In this document: piece by piece, positions 54,993 to 61,882 of the stretch | How the letters are laid out: each line of letters begins with the position of its first letter | Numbering within the stretch: the first letter of the stretch is position 1 | Assembly (NCBI GenBank): GCA_003008705.1 | Contig: PDUO01000010.1 | Coordinates: forward strand, 496,001-560,000 | Length of the DNA: 64,000 nucleotides | Origin: Pezicula radicicola | Taxonomy: Eukaryota; Ascomycota; Leotiomycetes; Helotiales; Dermateaceae | Direction of reading: 5' to 3' | Notes under the pieces: model-generated | What the model saw: the letters and a program-made list of their open reading frames with translations, nothing else | What the model was told of the DNA's origin: nothing | Databases searched by the model: none | Translations under genes and position numbers: made by a program

Positions 54993-55650
54993 ATGTCAAG
55001 TTCGGCAAATGGGCATAAACACCTTCAACAAACACAACTTGGTGCATCAACAGTTGCGTTACTGAACGAATTTGGGAACTGGTTGCAGACTGCTCAGTTT
55101 GAGGATGTTGGTGGTGGATCGAAGAGATGTGTGGATAGGGGGGTGAGGAGGAATGTTGATGCTCTGTTGGTGGATTTGGGGATTGCGACTATGGTACGTG
55201 ACCTGCACTTTTTGCTGTGTATTTCAACCCTTTCCCCTCAATGCCAAGTCTTCTGTTTCTTTTCCCGTTGATTATGCAACCTTTCCTACCTTGCTGCCAT
55301 CTTACCGAGCGTTTAACCACGTTGTATGTTATGGTGTCTCTCTGACTTCATCAATTTCAAGTCATATCATACCAGAGATGAAGAAAACTTCATTTTTATA
55401 GATGTGGAAACTAAAGATAATCTAGTTCGGCTCAAAACCTTGGGGTTATACCATCTGGCGCGTCTCCGGACCCTCGTCAGCAAGATTCAAGAACTCAAAG
55501 GGTGCTGCGTGTCTATACCCTATACGTCTTTATTCTGATTCGGAACCTACTATTTCTGGTTCACCATTGCGTGTTGGTGAAGTTACTTGTATTGAGGAAG
55601 AAGTGTTGGTTTCACCGGTATTGGATTGTCTTTTTGTTGTTGCTTTGTGA
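54993..55650 (+). CDS. Putative intron-split gene of unknown function
   Basis: Three exons, 54993-55193, 55249-55323 and 55426-55650, all joined in phase 0, give 166 residues. Introns are 55 and 102 bp with GTACGT and GTATGT donors. The second acceptor is CTAG, but the first is the less usual CAAG, so that border is tentative. The first exon reads MSSSANGHKHLQQTQLGAST, ALLNEFGNWLQTAQFEDVGG and ends ALLVDLGIATM. The second contains SVSFPVDYATFPTLLPSYRA. The third contains KPWGYTIWRVSGPSSARFKN, SKGAACLYPIRLYSDSEPT and CIEEEVLVSPVLDCLFVVAL. The frame outside these exons is full of stops, while inside it is protein-like. I do not recognise the family; no signal peptide or membrane helix is visible. 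It stands alone in gene-poor DNA. Confidence 0.42.
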
Positions 55651-56188
55651 GGTGGAGAGCTTGGAGATTGGGAGGCTTGTCAGTGAAACTTGATAGGGTA
55701 TGAATGGAGGAATAGGGGCTTTTTAGGGAGAGGGGAAGGTTGATAGTACACACGAGAATGTGTTCTTAACAATATTACATATCTGGCAAATAATTAATAG
55801 TTAGTATTGGAACTTCGAGATAACGGGTATTGAGAACACTATCTTCAATTATAGGACGGTTGTTAAAATTCCATTGCTGTTGGCATACTCTTATGTCTAA
55901 TATTGAATATAGTAAAAGATATACTGTATACGCTACTAGGCATTTCCGACTTTCTTCACGAGAATTACGTGCTATAATAATCTTTGGAATGGTTTATGTA
56001 AGAAATCTATAGTGATTGGCTGGTCGTGATTTATGAGCTAAGTAATGAACACTATAAAATATGTTTAGGAAGGCTTGTTAGGACGCATTTTCTTTTCATG
56101 TATTAACTTGCTATTACAATATTTTCAAACAACCTACAAGAGAGACCATACGAGAAAACCTTTTCCCTATATCCCCACAATGACCAAA
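55651..56188. other. Convergent intergenic region
   Basis: AT-rich sequence between the ends of the putative gene at 54993-55650 and the coiled-coil gene on the opposite strand. Nothing recognisable. Confidence 0.5.
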
Positions 56189-57247
56189 TTAAATGACGAT
56201 ATTTAGCAGTGTCTCTGGTGTTCGTATCTTCTCCACCATCGCTCTAGAAGGCGCTATGTAACTTGCAGGTTCTATTAGAAATGTAGTAACAAATTTCTTC
56301 TTTCCCGCCGCTAGATAATCGGTTGGCGAGTCATTGAAAGTAGCCTCGAAAATAGCATCGAGAACCTGGCGTGCTTGGTTAATGTGCCTGGAAGTGATGG
56401 CACGAGCGATGTCATCTACCGAATATCTGTGAGTTGTGGAGGAATCTGAAGTTTCAAATATTTTAGTTGGGCTGATTGGAAATTTCCAATCATTGGCTAG
56501 CTCAGCGCATATTTGGTCGTAGTGTTCGCAGATAAATTGAAGGCGAGTTGACTTTGAGGATGTGACGAAACTCCAGTTTTTTGCCAGGTAGATATCTATG
56601 AGAGCCATTAATTCAGGTGTCATGGGCAACACTCTAAACTTTCTTCGGTTCTTTCCCTCAAAGATAGATGTCTCTTCTAGCTTGCGCTTTTTCTTGTTCT
56701 TGTTCTCTGGAGGGTCGGAATTAGAAGTATTGTCTTCTAGTAAGACACCAAAGAGGTTGCTTTTTTGTTCCTCAAGTTTTCTTTCTTGCCATTCTAGCCA
56801 GAACCCTTCCTCCTCCTCTGCTAGAATCTTTAGCCCTGTCCGCCGCTTCTTCTTGCAGTCTTCGTCGAAATATATTGTCCGGCATCTCCGCCAGTACGGG
56901 TTCAGTTTCTCCCACCTTAAGTCATTCTCCAGCATCTTTATTCTTCCTTTTAGTCTCCCGACTTCCTCTTTATCTTGCTTGAGGGTTTCTTCTCGTATCG
57001 TCAATCCTGTCTGTCGTCTCTTCTCTCGGAAACATTTGTTGAAGTATATATTTTCTGATGCCTTAATCCGCCAGTCCGGGAATCCCTTCATCCTCCATAA
57101 TTCTTCTTCTTGCCTTATTATTCTATCTCCTAGTCTTTCAACTTCCGCTTTATGTTGCTTTAGGTTTTCTTCTACGCTTATCCTTCTCTGTTCCATTCCA
57201 AGTATTGGGCGCTCTAGTTTTCTAACTTGCTCTTCGAGACGATTCAA
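56189..57247 (-). CDS. Coiled-coil protein with a duplicated 60-residue unit, unknown function
   Basis: A single exon of 352 residues. Residues 1-160 are strongly charged heptad-like helix. Two consecutive units, about 27-86 and 87-145, are clearly related: ENLKQHKAEVERLGDRI against ETLKQDKEEVGRLKGRI, then WRIKASENIYF...REKRRQTGL against WRRCRTIYF...KKKRRTGL. A basic stretch (NKKKKRKLEETSIFEGKNRRK, about 183-203) could be a nuclear localisation signal. The C-terminal 150 residues (MTPELMALIDIYLAKNWSFV, LQFICEHYDQICAELANDWK, YSVDDIARAITSRHINQARQ) look like a compact helical domain I cannot name. No homologue family comes to mind. Its neighbours are gene-poor DNA, which suggests a lineage-specific gene. 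Confidence 0.65.
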   Translation of the reverse strand: MNRLEEQVRKLERPILGMEQRRISVEENLKQHKAEVERLGDRIIRQEEELWRMKGFPDWRIKASENIYFNKCFREKRRQTGLTIREETLKQDKEEVGRLKGRIKMLENDLRWEKLNPYWRRCRTIYFDEDCKKKRRTGLKILAEEEEGFWLEWQERKLEEQKSNLFGVLLEDNTSNSDPPENKNKKKRKLEETSIFEGKNRRKFRVLPMTPELMALIDIYLAKNWSFVTSSKSTRLQFICEHYDQICAELANDWKFPISPTKIFETSDSSTTHRYSVDDIARAITSRHINQARQVLDAIFEATFNDSPTDYLAAGKKKFVTTFLIEPASYIAPSRAMVEKIRTPETLLNIVI

Positions 57248-58032
57248 CCTTTTACCCGTGTCTCCGCTATAAGTCGCTAGAATTCTAAGGCGTGTCGCTT
57301 AAAGGCTGTAAGGTGTACGTCGAGAGGTCTCGAGGCTCGTTACGTTTGTTGTTGCAAGCAAAGCTAGATTGAGAAATTGTCCTTGAGTTAATCGCAGTTC
57401 TAAGGATCATTTACGTGGGAAAGATTCAGGTATTCTTATACTTTTTGTATTCTTTAGCTCTCTTATTAGTCGGTGCCGGACTCGATTATCCGGTGAAGGC
57501 TAGTGCATCTTTTTTGAACTAGTAAAACTCATTCAACTATCTAGCTAAGTAAGATTTAGTACCACGGAAAATACACTACTCATTACGTTTTCATAAACTA
57601 AATTATAGAAACATAGTACTCTTATAGTATATCAAAACGTCCTTTCGTTAGGCAATACTACCAAATAACATTTCCCCAAACATAGCACGAGCCTTAATGC
57701 TACAATGACTTGGTCAACATGCTCTCTTAACAGAAGCCTGTATTATCCGTCTTTGTTACTAAATCTAATTATAGGAGCTAGATTTTCTTAATGATAAAAC
57801 TATAAAATCGAATTATAAGGTTCAGTCTCTGCAGAGCCTGTTCTTGTGGCGTCTAGTAGCTTTATTGCAACAAGTATCCTTGTTGCTAATTTTATAGATA
57901 ATTAAAGACACCTCTTTCAATCATAACATTTTTTTAATATGTAAAACCATCGTATTTAGATCTATCTGATCTACTAATCCACTATCCTACAGTCACCTAT
58001 CTATGATCCAAAACACACTGAACCTTCAAGGC
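57248..58032. other. AT-rich intergenic stretch
   Basis: This holds the promoter of the coiled-coil gene and the 3' flank of the small gene at 58033-58316. No protein-like frame, RNA gene or repeat border is visible. Confidence 0.45.
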
Positions 58033-58316
58033 CTAATAAAACTTCTTTCCGTTGCCAAGATTACTATTAATGTTTGGTTGGATTGCTCCCCGGTTTGGAC
58101 CATGTATAAATGCATTGTACAGGTTTCGACCACCCATGGGTGCCAGTGTGTTGGCAGGGTTGTAGGGACCTGGGTAGCCCGTCTTTGAGGATACTTTGGT
58201 TAGCTTGTTGTGCATTGGAGTCTTGGTGAATAGGAGACTTGAAGAGTTGTGCTTACTCGTGGTGGGATTACATAGTCCCTCGGGTTTTGACCCCAGATGG
58301 TGTTTCCTCTAAACAT
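58033..58316 (-). CDS. Putative very small two-exon gene (69-76 residues)
   Basis: Exon 58316-58257 encodes MFRGNTIWGQNPRDYVIPPR and ends at a GTAAGC donor. Exon 2 begins at 58203 (53-bp intron) or 58182 (74-bp intron with a CTAAC branch site); both acceptors are AAG, so neither is canonical, but both keep the frame. It continues TGYPGPYNPANTLAPMGGRN, LYNAFIHGPNRGAIQPNINS and NLGNGKKFY to a TAG at 58033-58035. Codon use in this frame (TAC, AAC, GCC, CTG) is fungal-like. Upstream is a textbook leader: an A/C-rich run directly before CAATA ATG and a TATAAAAGG box about 140 bases above. The small Gly/Asn/Pro/Tyr-rich, basic protein is not one I recognise; it has no signal peptide. Confidence 0.5.
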
Positions 58317-58452
58317 TATTGATTAGTTGGTGGGTTGGCGTTGTGTTTTGGTATTCTTATTTTGGTATTTGGTTTGTTGGTTGATTTCAATATCGCTTAC
58401 TTCCTGAAGTTATGGATGGGTGGACACTTGGAGTTTCTAGGAAAGATTTGGG

Positions 58453-58461
58453 CCTTTTATA
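58453..58461 (-). promoter_or_regulatory. TATA box of the small gene at 58033-58316
   Basis: TATAAAAGG on the minus strand, followed by C/A-rich leader up to the start codon at 58316. A canonical TATA element is rare in this window. Confidence 0.55.
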
Positions 58462-58830
58462 ATTGGGGGAAAGTTAGTTGTTAATCAATACTTGGTCTTA
58501 TGAATGGGGTGTTGACTCTCACTTTAAGTCGTGCCTTGATAGTCAGCAGCCCAATCAAGAATTAACGGTCACAGAGTGATCTAATAGTTTTTAGAATGAT
58601 TTAGAACTTGAAGATTGACTGCAAAATATTTCAATGGATATTCACAGCGGATTTCTTGATTGATTCATCGCTTAATTCTCTTCCATTAATTTATTTTCGA
58701 AGTCAACTAATGAGTCGTCGAAAGATATGAAAGCGGCGCTAATTAAGAGGCTCCCTGTCATCGAATGAGTTATTGTTATAGTTGATTTACTAAATTACAA
58801 CTGCCCTCACAATAGAAGTCAAAGAACAAG

Positions 58831-58838
58831 TATAAAAA
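58831..58838 (+). promoter_or_regulatory. TATA-like element pointing away from the small gene
   Basis: TATAAAAA on the plus strand followed by about 150 bases of typical C/A-rich fungal leader, but then no substantial reading frame. Confidence 0.4.
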
Positions 58839-59355
58839 CCCCAGGCCATTCCTCCCTGCTCCTTTCCCAAACATAAACAACATCCAAAACTCTTCAGTAA
58901 AGACAAATTCACAAATCACTCAAGACAGCTACAAAATTCCATCAAAGAAAACCTACACGAAGCCCTATTCGCTGTCGAGTAAAGACTCCAACAACACACC
59001 TGATCCAAATCCTCATCTCGAAACTCGAAGCGATGCCGAATAGCAGTTGAACAAGTCATTGATGAAGACTTAGTTAGAAGTTACATACCAAAAAGCTCGC
59101 GAGGAGATACCTTAGACCTTGGGGCTGTAGTTTTGAGGAAGCTTTTGGAGGCCTTGGAGAGACTTATGAAAGCAAGTTGGGCTATAGAGGAGTTGGTCAA
59201 TGAATGAGGGTTGGTGGATAAGGGGTCAGAGCAGCGAAAGGTTGAGATGGTTGTAAGGGAGAAATTGAGTATAAGTCTGGAGTAAAATGGAAAAGGCATT
59301 GGGCAGTTGGAGTCAAGAAGTGCTGAGTTTCTTGTGTGTGGCAACGATTCTGTGA

Positions 59356-59560
59356 ATCACTACGTTAGTTTGAGGAGTCAAGTTGTTCTGAGTTACCCGT
59401 TGTTCTGAATAGTCCTATTGATTTGAGTGACTCAGTTATTTTGAGTAATTCAAAAACGAAAGAAAAAGCCGAAAGTCACCTCGTCTTGCTTCCTCTCCTT
59501 CTCCGCCCCTTTAGTAACAGCCTGTGGGTAATTGAGTTAGTTTGAGTCACTCAAGTAGAA
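59356..59560. repeat. Degenerate ACTCA/TGAGT short-repeat patches (copies E and F)
   Basis: Roughly 17-18-base spacing of TGAGT words (TGAGTTACCCGTTGTTC, TGAATAGTCCTATTGATT, TGAGTGACTCAGTTATTT, TGAGTAATTCA) in 59380-59460. After a gap comes TGAGTTAGTTTGAGTCACTC at 59533-59552. The word TTGATTTGAGT at 59418-59428 is the reverse complement of ACTCAAATCAA in patch D. Confidence 0.5.
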
Positions 59561-60217
59561 TGAATGAATCCATAAGGACAGCACCAGCGAGAGTGAATTT
59601 AAATCAGGTATCTAGTAATTTTGCCTGAACAGTGATTAAAGCTGTGCCATAAATGACTTCATTTGATGGAGCAACTTTTAGAAGGTAACGGGCAATTATT
59701 GAGAGATACAAGGCAATCGGTTCTCTACATACGCGACCTTACCATCTCCTACTCCATTCGCATACCTCTTAGATACAAATCGGGCATCTCGTACATCCAA
59801 AAATTAAAATAAAATTGCGGGGACCAATGAGAGACTATTAGTGAAATGATTACAGGCGGGAAGGTGTGAGATTGAGACTGCTGTGCCATTGTGCCAGCGC
59901 CGTCCTGCTTCCGTACCGATTTATTATGCCTTCTAAAGTATTCTTATTGGACCCCGCTAAGCACTTCACCTTTGAAAAAAATACCACCTGCCTCTTCTTT
60001 TCGTAAATGCCTACGTCGTTGTGCTTTGAGTGATCTCACGATGTAACACAGCTTCTAGCTACAGACATGCATAGGTACTGTAAGCTGACCTCACATGACA
60101 GGAGCACAAGTATAAGTCTCTTGAACACAACCTTTATAATAAATTTACAGTTTTCAAAAGAATTCTCATAACTCAAGACCTCGCCTTTCAACTCTTCTAC
60201 AACAAAATAACTTCAAC

Positions 60218-60483
60218 ATGCAAATCTCTTCGGTAAAATTCCTTTCCACCGTCCTCCTTTTCCTCTCCATCAACGGGTTTGTGGCAGCAAGCCCGACTGA
60301 TACCGATGAGATGGAACTTGCCAAGCGATGGCCAGAGATCTATAAGCGTGTCTGTTGCGGTAGCCCAACCAATTATCCTACTGATTGTGGAGAGGTCAGT
60401 GTTCTCGAATCTGAAGAATTATTTTCTTACCTTGATGGTCGAAGGGACTGATTATTGTGGCTTCATAGTGCTTCTTTTGCTAG
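60218..60483 (+). CDS. Small secreted Cys-containing peptide precursor with Kex2-type sites
   Basis: Exon 1 (60218-60376) encodes a clear signal peptide (MQISSVKFLSTVLLFLSING, cleavage near VAAS), a short acidic propeptide ending ELAKR, a 7-residue segment WPEIYKR, and VCCGSPTNYPTDCGE. A GTCAGT donor follows at 60377. With the best branch site (ACTGAT) the acceptor is CATAG at 60468, giving exon 60469-60483 (Cys-Phe-Phe-Cys-stop) and a protein of 57 residues with five cysteines. If unspliced it reads through to 60451 (77 residues); another acceptor at 60484 gives a different tail. LAKR and IYKR are dibasic Kex2-like processing sites, so the mature product may be a small peptide. TATA-like TTTATAATAAA lies about 85 bases upstream. 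Effector, pheromone-like or defence roles are all open; I do not recognise a family. Confidence 0.5.
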
Positions 60484-61073
60484 ACTGCAACGTTGGTAGT
60501 ATTGAAGGTACGGGAAGGCTTTATTGAAGTTCTCTGGGATGTGACTGGATAATCAATGTATAGTGGCTAAGGGCAGTTTGTTAGGAAAGGGTATTGAGTT
60601 TGGTTACACCTACTGTGCCTTTACCGAGTCCTCATGTTCATAATCACATTTAGGTGACTTGCGAACTGGTTAGAAAATTTAGGATGTTAGAAAAGAAATT
60701 ATGCAAAAGTGAACTCAACTGGTGCAGTGTGGAAGTTGCCCCTTCCCCTTTATTTAGCGAGGTCTTAGCGGTCTCGGAAGGTTCGAAGGCCGTTCCGGTA
60801 GGAGCTTCGAGTTCCCTCAAGCTTCCTGATATCTACGCATAGGTACCTGCTTCCAAAGCCTCTCAAGCGTTATTTGGCCAACGAAGTCAGGTCTAACCCT
60901 GCTCAGAATCAAACGAAGCAACTTTGCTGTAGAGCTATCTACCTTGGTGGTACTTTCACAGCTTGTGAAATATGACGCGTGACGCGACACAACCTGAGGT
61001 TCAGTAGTCGCAGAGATCTGGCAAAGCAGACCTGGCCTCAGCTCTTTCACCAGCACTTCAATCTTCTGACGGC
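60484..61073. other. Intergenic region before the BTB/POZ gene
   Basis: 590 bases with only short open frames on both strands, none protein-like. It holds the 3' end of the secreted-peptide transcript and the promoter of the BTB gene. Confidence 0.45.
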
Positions 61074-61882
61074 ATGGAATCTCAAGCTGTGTCTAGAAAG
61101 CGGAATCACTCAGCGCTCGAGGAAGGCAGCCCGGATTCTGGTGCCGAAACCCAACCCGAGGAACCTGCAAAGAAGGCCGCAAAACCCGGAGGCTCCGATG
61201 CTGCAAAGCTTCCTTTCATCTCGTAAGCTAGTCTTTTCAGTTATCACGATGCTCAGAGCTAATTTGTTCCAGGAGCATAGGATCTGATATGGTCGATATA
61301 TTAGTCGGTCCAAAAAAGCAGCTTTTCCGGATACACAAACAGACTCTCTGCAACAGAATCCCCTACTTTGATAAGATGTTTAACGGCGGGTTTAAAGAAG
61401 CAATAGAGAGTTGTGCTACACTCCCAGAGGATTCACCACACGCATTTGACGTATTGATGGAGTGGGTTTACCACTCTAGGCTTAGAGATCTTCAGTGTCA
61501 AGACGGCGGCATATGGAATTACAGCCCTTTCGAATTTTATGTTCTAGCAGAACGGTTGTGCGTTACAGATATACTCAATGATTCTATGGATATGATGAGG
61601 AAAGGATATATGGACTTTCATAAGGTTCCGGCTGATAAACACATCGAGCTCGCATACTCAAACTGCCATGAACGGTCGCTTTTACGAAAGTTTGCTGTCC
61701 GGATGTTGTACTACAAGTACTTCCCTGGGACCAAAAGAGAGACTTCGAAATTGCACGCGCTTTTGAAGCGAAACGATGACTTGATGCTGGACTATCTCGA
61801 CATGTCAAGAGCAAAAATGAAAACTTCAGACTACTTAAGTCCCGCCTACGGTCCGAATTCCGATTATCACATCCCCACATAG
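61074..61882 (+). CDS. BTB/POZ domain protein
   Basis: Two exons, 61074-61222 and 61273-61882, with a 50-bp intron (GTAAGC...CCAG); the phase-2 join (TC|G) gives 252 residues. A disordered, Lys/Glu/Ala-rich N-terminus (KKAAKPGGSDAAKLPF) precedes the BTB fold. That fold begins DMVDILVGPKKQLFRIHKQT, then LCNRIPYFDKMFNGGFKEAI and AFDVLMEWVYHSRL, the usual B1-A1-A2-B3 pattern of fungal BTB proteins. The rest (YVLAERLCVTDILNDSMDMM, and the YYKYFPGTKRETS region) is the helical extension commonly following fungal BTB domains. No kelch, MATH or zinc-finger domain is present. BTB domains dimerise and can bind Cullin 3, but the many short fungal BTB proteins have unknown roles. This family is often expanded and lineage-variable in Pezizomycotina. 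Confidence 0.85.

Larger units (their letters stand above)
58317..60217. other. Divergent promoter region and gene-poor DNA with repeat patches E and F
   Basis: A TATA box for the small gene (58453-58461, minus strand) and a second one pointing the other way (58831-58838, plus strand) suggest two diverging transcripts. The plus-strand leader-like sequence at 58860-59040 has no ATG-started frame longer than five codons. Repeat patches lie at 59356-59460 and 59529-59560. A frame at 59081-59344 (-) is not protein-like. Near 60130 a TTTATAATAAA stretch probably serves the secreted-peptide gene. Confidence 0.45.

Noticed and set aside
58860..59040. Stop-free plus-strand stretch (ending HLETRSDAE) after the TATA box at 58831
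   Set aside because: It has no ATG; the sequence reads as a typical C/A-rich leader, so I list only the promoter element.
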